Shown here: positions 35,230-44,604 of the stretch, piece after piece
How the letters are laid out: every line of letters starts with the position of its first letter
How positions within the stretch are numbered: the first letter of the stretch is position 1
Source: Stenotrophomonas aracearum
GTDB lineage: Bacteria; Pseudomonadota; Gammaproteobacteria; Xanthomonadales; Xanthomonadaceae
DNA length: 64,000 bases
NCBI RefSeq assembly: GCF_031834615.1
Contig: NZ_CP115543.1
Location: 3,483,001 to 3,547,000 of the forward strand
Direction: 5' to 3'
Notes under the pieces: generated by a model
Database searches by the model: none
Told to the model about the DNA's origin: nothing
The model's input: only the letters and a program-made list of their open reading frames with translations
Made by a program: the position numbers and the translations under genes

Positions 35230-36234
35230 TCAGGGCATCGGATCGGCCGGAACGCCTTCATGGGTGATCCTGACCGGGAGGACATGTCCCTGCGCGTCGA
35301 AGGACATGCGCTCGATGGCGGTGACCCGGTGGTCGCGCGCCTTGTCGCCCAACGGACGGCGGTGGTAGACGATGTACCAGTTGTCGCTGCCCGGGGCATG
35401 GATCACCGAATGGTGGCCGGCGCTGGTGGCGATGGCCGGGTCCTGCTGCAGGATGCGTCCGATGCGCTTGAATGGCCCGGTCGGCGCGTCGGCGATCGCG
35501 TATGCGACCGAGTAGTCCGGGCCGCCCCAGCCGCCTTCGGACCACATGAAGTAATAGCGGCCGTCGCGCTTGAACATCAGCGAGCCTTCCACATACTCCG
35601 GCGCGGGGGTGATCTCCTTGAACACGGTGCCGTCGGCGAACGGCAGCACGCCGGTGAAGTCATCTTTCAGCCGCACGATATTGGCGTGCTTCCAACCGCC
35701 ATAGAGCATGTACCAGCTCCCATCGTCGTCCTTGAACACGAACTGGTCGATTGGCTGCGCGCCGTTGTGGAACGCGCCGACCAGCGGCTTGCCTAGCAGG
35801 TCTCTGTATGGGCCTTCGGGCTTGTCGGCCACGGCAACGCCGATGCCGCCGAGCTCCTGGTCGTTCTTGATGTCATTGGCGGAGAAGAAGAAGTAGTACT
35901 TGCCGTCCTTCTCGACCACCGAAGGCGCCCACATCGCCTCACGCACCCACGAGACCGCTTCCATCTTCAGCACGTCGGGGTGCTTTTTCCAGGTCACCAG
36001 GTCCGACGAGGAAAACGCGTCGAACGAGGTCTGGTCGGCGTACTCGCGCGAACTGGTGGGGAATATCCAGTACTGGTTGTTGAACACCGCCGCTTCCGGG
36101 TCGGCGTACCAGCCCGGCAGGATCGGATTGCCCGACATGGCCGGCGCGGCGGCCGGTACCGCGGGGGCCGCTGCGGCCCCGAATGAAACGGCTGCCACCA
36201 CTGCCGCGGCGATCAGCGTGCTGCGAAACGTCAT
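35230..36234 (-). CDS. Secreted glycoside hydrolase family 43 protein
   Basis: 334 residues with a signal peptide (cut near AAAAPA). The five-bladed propeller landmarks are visible: WYADPEA with the general-base Asp (~45), MWAPSVV, DQFVF with the pKa-modulating Asp (~163) and EGSLMF with the catalytic acid Glu (~215). GH43 enzymes cut arabinan, arabinoxylan or xylo-oligosaccharides, typical of plant-associated bacteria. It lies in the periplasm or outside the cell. Exact linkage specificity cannot be decided. Confidence 0.9.
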   Translation of the reverse strand: MTFRSTLIAAAVVAAVSFGAAAAPAVPAAAPAMSGNPILPGWYADPEAAVFNNQYWIFPTSSREYADQTSFDAFSSSDLVTWKKHPDVLKMEAVSWVREAMWAPSVVEKDGKYYFFFSANDIKNDQELGGIGVAVADKPEGPYRDLLGKPLVGAFHNGAQPIDQFVFKDDDGSWYMLYGGWKHANIVRLKDDFTGVLPFADGTVFKEITPAPEYVEGSLMFKRDGRYYFMWSEGGWGGPDYSVAYAIADAPTGPFKRIGRILQQDPAIATSAGHHSVIHAPGSDNWYIVYHRRPLGDKARDHRVTAIERMSFDAQGHVLPVRITHEGVPADPMP

Positions 36235-36308
36235 GCCCTGCCCTCCCGAACTGGTCGATGAGGGTTGAGTTTAGATCGATTTAACTGCCGGTGGGGCGAA
36301 CCGGCCGA

Positions 36309-37148
36309 TCAGAAGCGATAGACGAAGCCCAGTCGCAACCCGGCGTCGGTGAAGTTCACGTTGCCGGTGAAGCTGGTCTTGTCGGCGTCCGCTTCGATCC
36401 GGGTGTAGGTGTAGTCCAGGCTGAAGCCGGCGCGTTCCCACGGGAACCACTCCACGCCCGCACGCCCGAAGTAGATGTCGCCGTCGATATCGTCGACGCT
36501 GATGGTGAAGTAGCCGACATCGGCGGACAGGCGCCAGTCGTCCAGCGGGGTCCAGCGCCAGCCACCGCCGATCATCGGCGCAGGTACATCGGCCGACACG
36601 TTGCTCTTCGCGGACGCGCCGCCCTGGTTGCCACCCACGTCCACGTCCAGGTCGATGCCCAGTTCCATGCGGTACCAGATCAGGCCGACGCGGGGGCCCA
36701 GTGCCCATTGGTCCCTGTTGGCCGCCCACCAGGTGTAGGACGCCTCGTACGCGTCGACGTCAACGTCGGTGCGGATCCGGCTCGACGCTTCGTACAGCGT
36801 CCCGTCGAACTCGATGTCGCGCTCGATGGTGCGCGTGGCGTCGGCGCTCTGGGTGTAATAGGACACGGCGAACTCGTGGTTCTCCCACGGGCGCCAGGTA
36901 AACCCGACGTTGGCGATGAGGTTGTCGTCGCCCAGGCCCAGGTCGCGGTGCAGGTCGATGTCGGTGCCGCGCCGGCCTTCACCATCAGCGCGGATCTCGG
37001 TATCGAACGAAGTGATGTAACCGCTGATGTGCGCGCTGAAAGTATCCAGCGGTTCCACCGCATGGGCGTTCGGTGCGAACGCGAGCACGCCGGTGACGGA
37101 GGCGCAGAGAGCGATGGCGGTGCTGCGGAACGGCAGGGAGAGCGACAT
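36309..37148 (-). CDS. Outer-membrane beta-barrel protein
   Basis: 279 residues: signal peptide (cut after AHA, ~30), then alternating amphipathic strands rich in Tyr, Trp and Asp and a terminal YRF, the usual sorting signal for outer-membrane insertion. Paired segments such as NLIANVGFTWRPWENHEFAVSY suggest an 8 to 12-strand barrel of the OmpW/OmpA-like size. Function unknown. Same strand as GH43, 74 bases apart, but promoter sharing is uncertain. Confidence 0.8.
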   Translation of the reverse strand: MSLSLPFRSTAIALCASVTGVLAFAPNAHAVEPLDTFSAHISGYITSFDTEIRADGEGRRGTDIDLHRDLGLGDDNLIANVGFTWRPWENHEFAVSYYTQSADATRTIERDIEFDGTLYEASSRIRTDVDVDAYEASYTWWAANRDQWALGPRVGLIWYRMELGIDLDVDVGGNQGGASAKSNVSADVPAPMIGGGWRWTPLDDWRLSADVGYFTISVDDIDGDIYFGRAGVEWFPWERAGFSLDYTYTRIEADADKTSFTGNVNFTDAGLRLGFVYRF

Positions 37149-37301
37149 GGTGGATCTCCGGGTAAGCCGGTCTCGGACCGCAACCTCGGGGTCCGCCCGG
37201 TGACGCCATGGTTACTCCGTTGTCGTCGATTTGAAAGATGAATTCGTGCGGAAGGCGGCAGTAAATCTACGTAGCCCCAAAGGGTGGGGTATCGTGCGCG
37301 C

Positions 37302-37709
37302 ATGGACTTCCTGGTCAACATCGACGTCGACGATCTCGATGCCGCGCTGTCGTTCTACACGCGCGCCTTCGAGCTGCGTGCCGGAAGGCGCTTCGGCGCC
37401 GATGGCGTGGAACTGCTCGGCGGCCCTGCCCCGATCTACCTGCTGGTGAAGCCCGCCGGCAGCGCGGCCACGCCGCAGGTGCGCGACCGCCGCGATTACC
37501 GCCGGCACTGGACGCCGGTGCACCTGGACTGGGTGGTGCACGACCTGGATGCCGCGCTGGCGCGCGCGGTCGCCGTGGGTGCACGCGTGGAGAAGGCACC
37601 GGCCACCCACGCCTGGGGCCGCATCGCCCTGCTCGCCGATCCGTTCGGCCACGGCTTCTGCCTGCTGCAGTTCCTGGGGCGCGGCTACGACGAGATCTGC
37701 GACGCGTAG
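37302..37709 (+). CDS. VOC-family (glyoxalase/bleomycin-resistance-like) protein
   Basis: 135 residues from the ATG at 37302. Two beta-alpha-beta-beta-beta units are recognisable (DFLVNIDVDDLDAALSFYTRAF and HLDWVVHDLDAALARAVAVG), ending with ADPFGHGFCLLQF, the usual VOC signature. Possible metal ligands are His in PVHLDW and in the FGHGF stretch. The reaction is unknown. Divergent from the barrel gene; its 3' end overlaps the LysR gene by 25 bases. Confidence 0.85.
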   Translation: MDFLVNIDVDDLDAALSFYTRAFELRAGRRFGADGVELLGGPAPIYLLVKPAGSAATPQVRDRRDYRRHWTPVHLDWVVHDLDAALARAVAVGARVEKAPATHAWGRIALLADPFGHGFCLLQFLGRGYDEICDA

Positions 37710-38593
37710 CCGTCGCGCAGCATGTCAACGAACGCGCGCAGCGCCGAGGACATCTGGCGCTGGCGCGGGTAGTACAGCACCCAGCCGGCGAACGGCTCGC
37801 TCCAGTCCTGCAGCACCGCCACCAGGCGACCGTCTTCCAGGCAGGGCCGCGCCGCATCCTCCAGCACGTACGCCAGGCCCAGTCCATCCAGGACCGCCTG
37901 CAGGATGGTGTGCTGATCGCCCAGCGTCAGTCGCCCCGGCACGTCGATATCCAGCGCCTGCCCCTCGCGCTCGAACTGCCATTTGTACAGATGCCCGCTG
38001 GCGAAGCGGAAGCGCACGCATTCGTGGTCGACCAGCTCGCGCGGATGCTGCGGAACGCCGCGGTCGCGCAGGTACGCTGGCGAAGCCACGATCAGGCCGC
38101 GCAGCGGCGGCCCCAACGGCACCGCCACCATGTCTTCGGGCACGAACTCATGCAGGCGCACGCCGGCGTCATAGCCTTCGGCCACGATGTCCACCAGACC
38201 ATCGTCCTGCGCCACTTCCAGCCGCACGTCCGGGTGCGCGCGCAGGAAACTGGCCAGGCGCGGGCCGAGCTGCGTGTGCACGGCGGCGCGGGTGGCATTG
38301 ATGCGCAGCAGCCCGGCCGGCGCCGCGCGGAAGTGGTTCATCTCCTCCAGCGCGTCGTGCACCTGGCCCAGCGCCGGCTGCAGCCGGTCGAGCAGGCGCT
38401 GGCCGGCCTCGGTCAGGGCCACGCTGCGGGTGGTGCGGTGGAACAGCCCTACGCCGAGGCGCTCTTCCAGCGCGCGGATCGCATAGCTCACCGCCGAGGT
38501 GGAAAGCGCCAGCTCGGCGCCGGCGCGGCGGAAACTGCGGTGGCGCGCCACGGCGGCAAAGGCAGCCAGGTGGGTGAGGTTGTCAGTGGCCAC
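37685..38593 (-). CDS. LysR-family transcriptional regulator
   Basis: 302 residues. N-terminal winged helix-turn-helix (LAAFAAVARHRSFRRAGAEL, ALEERLGVGLFHRTTR) and a C-terminal effector-binding domain (residues ~90-300) are typical of the CrgA/AaeR-like branch. Divergent from the alcohol dehydrogenase gene at 38698 across a 104-base gap, the classic arrangement for a LysR protein controlling its neighbour. Confidence 0.93.
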   Translation of the reverse strand: MATDNLTHLAAFAAVARHRSFRRAGAELALSTSAVSYAIRALEERLGVGLFHRTTRSVALTEAGQRLLDRLQPALGQVHDALEEMNHFRAAPAGLLRINATRAAVHTQLGPRLASFLRAHPDVRLEVAQDDGLVDIVAEGYDAGVRLHEFVPEDMVAVPLGPPLRGLIVASPAYLRDRGVPQHPRELVDHECVRFRFASGHLYKWQFEREGQALDIDVPGRLTLGDQHTILQAVLDGLGLAYVLEDAARPCLEDGRLVAVLQDWSEPFAGWVLYYPRQRQMSSALRAFVDMLRDGYASQISS

Positions 38594-38697
38594 GATTGTG
38601 CAGTCTGCCTTGATGAATCATGCCGATATCCGGACTGTATACCCCTCCGATCGGGGCGTATTGTAAAGCGCCTTTCCATAAATCCCAGGATACCCCC

Positions 38698-39750
38698 ATG
38701 TCCCTTGCCCATGGCTATGCGGTGCACGACCAGACCGCGCCGCTGGTGCCGTTCTCCTTCGAACGCCGCCCGGTGGGTGCCGGCGATGTCCGCATCCAGA
38801 TCCTCTACAGCGGCATCTGCCATTCCGACCTGCACCAAGCCCGTGACGATTGGGGCGGTTCGAAGTTCCCGATGGTGCCGGGCCATGAAATCATCGGCCG
38901 CGTCACCGAAGTCGGTGCCGGCGTGACCGGGCTGAAGGTCGGCGACTTCGCCGGTGTCGGCTGCATGGTCGACTCCTGCCGCCACTGCGAAGCCTGCGAC
39001 CAGGACCTGGAGCAGTACTGCCACAACGGTGCCACGTTCACCTACAACAGCACCGAGCGCGACAGCGGCCAGCCGACTTTCGGCGGCTATTCGGACCACA
39101 TCGTGGTCGAGCAGCGCTTCGTGGTGAAGGTCTCTGAAAAGCTGGACCTCAAGGCCGCCGCACCGCTGCTGTGCGCCGGCATCACCACCTATTCGCCGCT
39201 GCGCCACTGGAAGGTCGGCCCCGGCCAGAAGGTCGGCGTGATCGGCCTGGGTGGCCTCGGCCACATGGGCGTGAAGTTCGCAAAGGCGATGGGCGCCACC
39301 GTGGTAATGATCACCACCACCCCGGAAAAGGGCGCGGATGCCAAGCGCCTGGGCGCTGACGAGGTGCTGGTCTCGCGCGACCCGGCGCAGATGAAGGCCC
39401 ACGCCGGCAGCTTCGACTTCCTGCTCAACACCATTCCGGTCAGCCACGACACCAACCCGTACATGTCGCTGCTCAAGCGTGACGCCACCATGTGCCTGGT
39501 GGGCGTGCTGACCGAACTGGATCCGCCGCTGATGGGCGCCAGCGTGATGTTCGGCCGCAAGCACATCACCGGTTCGGCGATCGGCGGCATGGCCGAAACA
39601 CAGGAAATGATGGACTTCTGCGCCGAGCACAACATCGTCAGCGACGTGGAAGTGATCGACATCAAAACCGTCAACGAAGCCTGGGAGCGCATGGCGAAGA
39701 ACGACGTGCGCTATCGCTTCGTCATCGACATGGCGACGCTGGCCGCGTAA
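38698..39750 (+). CDS. Zinc-dependent NADP(H) alcohol dehydrogenase, CAD/YahK-like
   Basis: 350 residues from the ATG at 38698. Catalytic zinc ligands in GICHSDLH and GHEIIG; structural zinc Cys in CRHCEACDQDLEQYC; Rossmann motif GLGGLGHMGVKFAKAMG. The sequence matches YahK/cinnamyl-alcohol-dehydrogenase-like aldehyde reductases of broad specificity. Probably induced by the divergent LysR regulator, possibly by an aldehyde. Ends at a bidirectional terminator shared with gshA. Confidence 0.92.
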   Translation: MSLAHGYAVHDQTAPLVPFSFERRPVGAGDVRIQILYSGICHSDLHQARDDWGGSKFPMVPGHEIIGRVTEVGAGVTGLKVGDFAGVGCMVDSCRHCEACDQDLEQYCHNGATFTYNSTERDSGQPTFGGYSDHIVVEQRFVVKVSEKLDLKAAAPLLCAGITTYSPLRHWKVGPGQKVGVIGLGGLGHMGVKFAKAMGATVVMITTTPEKGADAKRLGADEVLVSRDPAQMKAHAGSFDFLLNTIPVSHDTNPYMSLLKRDATMCLVGVLTELDPPLMGASVMFGRKHITGSAIGGMAETQEMMDFCAEHNIVSDVEVIDIKTVNEAWERMAKNDVRYRFVIDMATLAA

Positions 39751-39762
39751 GAAGCGAGATAG

Positions 39763-39792
39763 AAAAAACCCCGGCAATGCCGGGGTTTTTTT
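39763..39792. terminator. Bidirectional rho-independent terminator
   Basis: Six A, the stem CCCCGGC-AAT-GCCGGGG and seven T. Read in either direction it has a T-tract, so it ends both the alcohol dehydrogenase transcript and, from the other side, gshA, whose stop codon touches it. Confidence 0.93.
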
Positions 39793-41213
39793 CAATACGC
39801 AAACTGCTTGAACACCGGGTCCACGCTCTGCCCCCACTCGCCGTGGTACAGCGCCAGCTTTCGCTCGGCCGGGGTCAGGCCCGAGTCCACGATCTCCTGC
39901 AGCACGTCCAGGAAGTGGCTTTCATCCTGGCCGTCGGCATTGCGCGCCGCACGGCGCTGCAGGCCGGCCACCGCGATCTTCAGCGCCTCGCGCGCCAGGT
40001 CGCGCACGGTGCCGTTGCGGAACGGCAGGTTCAATGCCTGCTTCGGCACGCCGTCACGCAGTGCGTGGCGTTCGACCAGGCTGAAGTCACGCACCAGGTC
40101 CCACGCCGCATCCAGCGCCGCGTCGTCATACAGCAGGCCCACCCAGAACGCCGGCAGCGCGCACAGGCGGCTCCACGGACCGGCGTCGGCGCCGCGCATT
40201 TCCAGGTACTTCTTCAGGCGTACTTCCGGGAACGCGGTGGTCATGTGGTCCGACCAGTCGCGCAGGGTCGGCAGCTGGCCCGGCAGCACCGGCAGCTTGC
40301 CCACCATGAAATCGCGGAAGCTCTGCCCGCTGGCGTCGTGGTACACGCCGTCGCGGTAGGAGAAGTACATCGGCACGTCGAGCAGGTAATCCACGTAACG
40401 CTCATAGCCGAAGCCGTCTTCGAACACGAAGTCGAGCATGCCGGTGCGGTCGGCGTCGGTGTCGGTCCAGATGTGCGAGCGATAGCTCAGGTAGCCGTTC
40501 GGCTTGCCTTCGGTGAACGGCGAGTCGGCAAACAGCGCGGTGGCGATCGGCTGCAGCGCCAGCGACACGCGGAACTTCTTCACCATGTCCGCCTCGGAGG
40601 CGTAGTCCAGGTTGACCTGCACCGTGCAGGTGCGGGTCATCATGTCCAGCCCCAACGAGCCGACCTTGGGCATGTACTCGCGCATGATCCGGTAGCGGCC
40701 CTTCGGCATCCACGGCATCTCGTCGCGCGTCCACTTCGGCTGGAAGCCCATGCCCAGGAAGCCCAGCTGCAGCTCCGCAGCCACCTGGGCCACTTCATTG
40801 AGATGCGTGCCGGTTTCCACGCAGGTCTGGTGGATGCTCTCCAGTGCCGCACCGGACAGCTCCAGCTGCCCGGCCGGTTCCAGCGTGACCGAAGCGTTGT
40901 CGCGCAGCAGCGCGATGGTGCGGCCGTTCTCCTGCACCGGCGCCCAGCCGAAGCGGGTCAGCCCGGTCAGCAGCGCTTCGATGCCGCGCTCGCCATCGAA
41001 GGTGGGCGGGCGCAGGTCGTCCAGGCGGAAGCCGAACTTCTCGTGCTCGGTGCCGATGCGCCACTGCGCCTTGGGCTTTTCGCCGGAGGCCAACGTGGCG
41101 ACCAGTTCGTTGCGGTCGGTGATCGGCGTCTCGGCGACGTGGCTGGGGCTCGACAAGGGGGGGCTCGCAGGGATTCTGGTCAGGACGGGGATGTGGGGCT
41201 CGGTGCCCCGCAT
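39792..41213 (-). CDS. gshA: Glutamate-cysteine ligase, plant/alphaproteobacterial type (GCS2)
   Basis: 473 residues from the ATG at 41213; homologues begin near [14 protein letters not shown], so a TTG at 41156 is a real alternative. The family blocks [36 protein letters not shown] and [11 protein letters not shown] identify the GCS2/plant-type enzyme rather than the E. coli type. It joins glutamate and cysteine, the first and rate-limiting step of glutathione synthesis in the cytosol. It supports the glutathione-dependent formaldehyde module in the same window, though not linked to it. Confidence 0.93.
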   Translation of the reverse strand: MRGTEPHIPVLTRIPASPPLSSPSHVAETPITDRNELVATLASGEKPKAQWRIGTEHEKFGFRLDDLRPPTFDGERGIEALLTGLTRFGWAPVQENGRTIALLRDNASVTLEPAGQLELSGAALESIHQTCVETGTHLNEVAQVAAELQLGFLGMGFQPKWTRDEMPWMPKGRYRIMREYMPKVGSLGLDMMTRTCTVQVNLDYASEADMVKKFRVSLALQPIATALFADSPFTEGKPNGYLSYRSHIWTDTDADRTGMLDFVFEDGFGYERYVDYLLDVPMYFSYRDGVYHDASGQSFRDFMVGKLPVLPGQLPTLRDWSDHMTTAFPEVRLKKYLEMRGADAGPWSRLCALPAFWVGLLYDDAALDAAWDLVRDFSLVERHALRDGVPKQALNLPFRNGTVRDLAREALKIAVAGLQRRAARNADGQDESHFLDVLQEIVDSGLTPAERKLALYHGEWGQSVDPVFKQFAY

Positions 41214-41304
41214 CGCAAGGCCGCACTATATCGTGGCCGTTCCAGCCGTCGCGTCACCGTGACGGTTTTCTGCATCCTATCGGGAACCCCTTGACGCGCC
41301 TGGA

Positions 41305-41949
41305 TCAGGCGACGGGCGCGTCCGGTGCTTCAGGTGCGGGCGTGTTGAGGCCGAGCCAGCCACCGATGATGGCGCGCGCTTCGTCCACGCCCTGGCGGGC
41401 CGGACCGGAGAAGGTCTGCACGCTCACCGTGTCGCCAAAGGCGGACTGCAGTTCCTTGCGTACCTTCTGCAGGGCGATGCCCTGCTGGCCCCGGCCGAGC
41501 TTGTCGGCCTTGGTCAGCAGCGCATGCGCCGGCAGCCCGCGCCGGACCGCATAGGCCAGCATCTGGCGGTCGTAGTCCTTGAGCGGGTGGCGGATGTCCA
41601 TCACCACCACCAGGCCACGCAGCGCCTCGCGGGTGCGGAAGTACTGGTCGATGAAGGCCTGCCAGTGGGCCTGCAGGTCCAGCGGCACCTTGGCGTAGCC
41701 GTACCCGGGCAGGTCGACCAGCTTGGCCTCCGGGGTGACTTCGAAGAACACCAGCTGCTGGGTGCGACCGGGGGTCTTGGAGACCCGGGCCAGGCTGTTC
41801 TGGCGGGTCAGGGCGTTGAGGGCACTGGATTTGCCGGCGTTGGAGCGGCCGGCAAAGGCCACTTCGGCCCCCACGTCGTCCGGAAGTTGCCGGATATTGT
41901 GGGCCGAGAGCAGGTAATGGGCGCGTTCGAGGAGCAATGACATGCGCAT
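41305..41949 (-). CDS. engB: Ribosome biogenesis GTP-binding protein EngB/YsxC
   Basis: 214 residues from the ATG at 41949 (41943 also possible). G1 GRSNAGKSS (~35), G2-region KTPGRTQQ, G3 DLPGYGYA, G4 TKAD and a G5-like stretch are in family order. EngB is an essential GTPase in 50S assembly. The frame is open further upstream, but the family start is MSLLLERAHYLLSAH. Divergent from the cytochrome c4 gene. Confidence 0.95.
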   Translation of the reverse strand: MRMSLLLERAHYLLSAHNIRQLPDDVGAEVAFAGRSNAGKSSALNALTRQNSLARVSKTPGRTQQLVFFEVTPEAKLVDLPGYGYAKVPLDLQAHWQAFIDQYFRTREALRGLVVVMDIRHPLKDYDRQMLAYAVRRGLPAHALLTKADKLGRGQQGIALQKVRKELQSAFGDTVSVQTFSGPARQGVDEARAIIGGWLGLNTPAPEAPDAPVA

Positions 41950-42074
41950 AGGATCGCACGCCACCGGTTTTGCCGCACTGCCGCGTTGACCCTGGCGTGA
42001 AAGCGCATGGATAATCGGGCGATCCCCGCGTGTGCATCCTGCACATGCCAGGCCGGTCCACACGGAGCTTCCGC

Positions 42075-42866
42075 ATGCGCCATGCTCGCGTTCTTGCCGT
42101 TTCCGCTGTTGCTGTATCGCTGTTGGCCGCTGTTGCGGTCGCCCAGACCGCCGTGACCCCGCTGCCGGACAATGCACCGGTGCGCACGGCGTCGCTCGAA
42201 GTCGATTTCAGCAAGACCACCTGGGGCGACCCCAAGGCGGGCCAGGCCAAGGCGGCCGCCTGCGCGGCCTGCCACTCGGCCGACGGCAACGCCACGGTGG
42301 AGATGTACCCCAGCATCGCCGGACAGAGCGAACGCTACGTGGCCCAGCAGATCGCCCTGATCGCCAACGGGCAGCGCACCTCCGGGGCCTCGGCGGCGAT
42401 GGTGCCGTTCGTACAGGACCTCACCCCGCAGGACATGCGCGACATCGGTGCGTATTTCGCAACGCAGAAGGCCAGCGCCGGGCTTGCCGACGACAGCGCG
42501 GTCGGCGATGGTCCCTACAAGGGCATGAAGTTCTTCGAGATCGGGCAGCAGCTCTATCGCGGCGGCGATGCCCAGCGCGGCATTCCGGCGTGCATGGCCT
42601 GCCATGGACCGACCGGTGCCGGTAATCCGGGCCCGGCCTACCCGCACATCGGCGGCCAGCATGCGTCGTACGTGGCGCGGCGGCTGCAGGAGTACCAGGC
42701 CGGGGTGACCCAGGAAACCGACAAGGCGCACTTCCAGATCATGGCCAGCATTGCCAAGTCGCTGACCGAACAGGAAATCCAGGCGCTGGGCAGCTACCTG
42801 CAGGGCCTGCACAACCGCGCCGACGACGTCGCTGCGGCCTCCCCGCGGGCTGGCGCGACGCAGTAA
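42075..42866 (+). CDS. Diheme cytochrome c4
   Basis: 263 residues with a Sec signal peptide (cut after VAVA, ~24) and two heme-binding sites, CAACH (~70) and CMACH (~180), each in one of two similar halves of the cytochrome c class I fold. Distal Met ligands are probably in MVPF and HFQIMASI. Cytochrome c4 carries electrons in the periplasm to terminal oxidases. It is followed by a strong hairpin and then dsbA, as in other Xanthomonadaceae gene orders with redox genes. Confidence 0.9.
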   Translation: MRHARVLAVSAVAVSLLAAVAVAQTAVTPLPDNAPVRTASLEVDFSKTTWGDPKAGQAKAAACAACHSADGNATVEMYPSIAGQSERYVAQQIALIANGQRTSGASAAMVPFVQDLTPQDMRDIGAYFATQKASAGLADDSAVGDGPYKGMKFFEIGQQLYRGGDAQRGIPACMACHGPTGAGNPGPAYPHIGGQHASYVARRLQEYQAGVTQETDKAHFQIMASIAKSLTEQEIQALGSYLQGLHNRADDVAAASPRAGATQ

Positions 42867-42932
42867 GCCTGGACCTGCACCGGGACCGATGACAGATGCA
42901 CCCCGCCCCGGTGGCGGGTTATGTTCACCACC

Positions 42933-42961
42933 ACGCCGGCACTGGGCCGGCGTTGTTTTTT
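42933..42961 (+). terminator. Terminator or attenuator between cytochrome c4 and dsbA
   Basis: Stem ACGCCGGC-ACTGG-GCCGGCGT followed by TGTTTTTT, a good rho-independent terminator. It ends only 19 bases before the dsbA ATG, with the ribosome-binding site GAGGGA in between, so there is no room for a promoter after it. Confidence 0.88.
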
Positions 42962-42980
42962 CCGATGAAGAGGGATGTAG

Positions 42981-43628
42981 ATGTCGCTGATGCCCCGTTT
43001 GATGCTGTTGCTGCTGGCCCTGAGCCCCCTGTCGGCGCTGGCCGCGCCCGCCCCCGCCACGCTGGTGGAAGGCAAGGACTACGACGTCATTGAGGCGCCC
43101 GGCCCGTTCGCGCCGCTGGCCGGCAAGATCGAAGTGGTGGAGATGTTCGGCTACACCTGCCCGCACTGCGCGCACTTCGAGCCGCAGCTGGAAGCCTGGG
43201 CGAAGAAGCTGCCCAAGGACGTGCGCTTCACCCCGGTGCCGGCCGCCTTCGGCGGTGTCTGGGACTCGTTCGCCCGCGCCTACTACGCCGCCGACCAGCT
43301 GGGCGTGGCCAAGCGCAGTCATGCGGCCATGTTCACGGCCCTGCATGAAGCAGGCTCGCTGCCGATGCAGAACGTGTCGCCGGACGAACTGGCGGGCTTC
43401 TACGCTGCCTACGGCGTCAAGGCCGATGCCTACACCGCCGCGCTGAAGAGCGACGCGGTGGAGCAGAAGATCAAGTACGCCCGCGCCTTCGCCCAGCGCA
43501 CCAAGGTGCCGGGCACCCCGGCACTGCTGGTCAACGGCAAGTACCTGGTCAAGGGCGACTCGTTCGAAGCGCTGCTGCGCAATACCGACGCGCTGATCGC
43601 CCGCGAGCGCCTCGCCAAGGCTCGCTGA
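42981..43628 (+). CDS. dsbA: Thiol:disulfide interchange protein DsbA
   Basis: 215 residues with a signal peptide (cut near LSALAAP). Active site CPHC in FGYTCPHCAHFEP (~60) and cis-Pro in KVPGTPALLVNGKYLV. It oxidises cysteine pairs of exported proteins in the periplasm. Length fits short DsbA forms. A second DsbA-like gene follows after 107 bases. Upstream terminator hairpin suggests attenuated or processed expression from the cytochrome gene's promoter. Confidence 0.93.
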   Translation: MSLMPRLMLLLLALSPLSALAAPAPATLVEGKDYDVIEAPGPFAPLAGKIEVVEMFGYTCPHCAHFEPQLEAWAKKLPKDVRFTPVPAAFGGVWDSFARAYYAADQLGVAKRSHAAMFTALHEAGSLPMQNVSPDELAGFYAAYGVKADAYTAALKSDAVEQKIKYARAFAQRTKVPGTPALLVNGKYLVKGDSFEALLRNTDALIARERLAKAR

Positions 43629-43735
43629 ACCGTCACACCCCCTGCACGCGGCGCCCCGGCGACCGCGTGGCATCATGCCCCCTTGGCTGGCGCCCGACGC
43701 GCCGGCCCCACCATGCCCCTGCTGGAGTCGCTTCG

Positions 43736-44581
43736 ATGAAGACCCGTTTCGCCCTCATGCTGATGGCCCTGCTGCCGATACTTGCCGCCTGCAAGGCCCA
43801 GGACGGCACCGCCAACACCGCCGCCCCGACCGAACCGGCCACCCCGGCCACCGCCCCGGCCACCGAAACCGCGCCCAGCCAGACCGAAGCGACCCCGACT
43901 GAAGTCGCCCCGGCCGCCAGCGGTGAAACCGCCGCCGCCGAGACCGCCGCCGCCGAAGCCACCACCCCGGCCCCGGCCCCCGCCTCGTCGCAGCCGGTGG
44001 GTCCGGCCCCGGTCGAGGGCACCGACTACGTGGTGATCGCCAACGGCAAGCCGTTCGAGCCGGCCACCGGCAAGATCGAAGTGGCCGAAGTGTTCGGCTT
44101 CGTCTGCCCAGCCTGCGCCGCGTTCCAGCCGCTGATCGGACCGTGGAAGGCCGGCCTGCCGAGCGACGTGAACTTCGTCTACGTGCCGGCCATGTTCGGC
44201 GGTACCTGGGACAACTACGCCAAGGCGTTCTACGCCGCGCAGGCGCTGGGCCTGGAAGACAAGACCCATGAAGCGCTGTACAAGGCGATCCATGCGGACC
44301 AGAGCCTGAAGGGCGAGCGCGGCCGCGATACCCCGGAAGAAATCGCGGCGTTCTACGCCAAGCACGGCGCCGACCCGAAGCAGTTCCTGGCCGAAATGAA
44401 TGGCTTCAACGTCAGCAACAAGACCAACAAGGCCAAGAAGTTCGCCCAGGACAGCCAGATCTCCGGCACCCCGTCGGTGATCGTCAACGGCAAGTACATG
44501 GTCAAGGGCAAGAGCTTCCCCGACATGCTGCGCATCGCCGATCACCTGATCGCCCGCGAACGCGCCGCCAAGGGCAACTGA
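43736..44581 (+). CDS. DsbA-like lipoprotein
   Basis: 281 residues from the ATG at 43736. A lipobox (LPILAACKA, Cys19) indicates a lipid-anchored protein; a long Ala/Pro/Thr/Glu linker (about 25-90) leads to a DsbA domain with CPAC in FGFVCPACAAFQP (~122) instead of CPHC, and cis-Pro in ISGTPSVIVNGKYMVKG. The changed dipeptide alters redox strength, and the tether would keep it near a membrane target. Tandem DsbA genes occur in Xanthomonas; the division of labour here is inference. Confidence 0.9.
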   Translation: MKTRFALMLMALLPILAACKAQDGTANTAAPTEPATPATAPATETAPSQTEATPTEVAPAASGETAAAETAAAEATTPAPAPASSQPVGPAPVEGTDYVVIANGKPFEPATGKIEVAEVFGFVCPACAAFQPLIGPWKAGLPSDVNFVYVPAMFGGTWDNYAKAFYAAQALGLEDKTHEALYKAIHADQSLKGERGRDTPEEIAAFYAKHGADPKQFLAEMNGFNVSNKTNKAKKFAQDSQISGTPSVIVNGKYMVKGKSFPDMLRIADHLIARERAAKGN

Positions 44582-44604
44582 GTTTCCAGGAACCTGCAAC
44601 CGTC

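Noticed and set aside
38594..38697. LysR operator between the LysR gene and the alcohol dehydrogenase gene
   Set aside because: ATGAATCAT and a CCCC...GGGG inverted repeat are visible, but a T-N11-A site cannot be placed with confidence.
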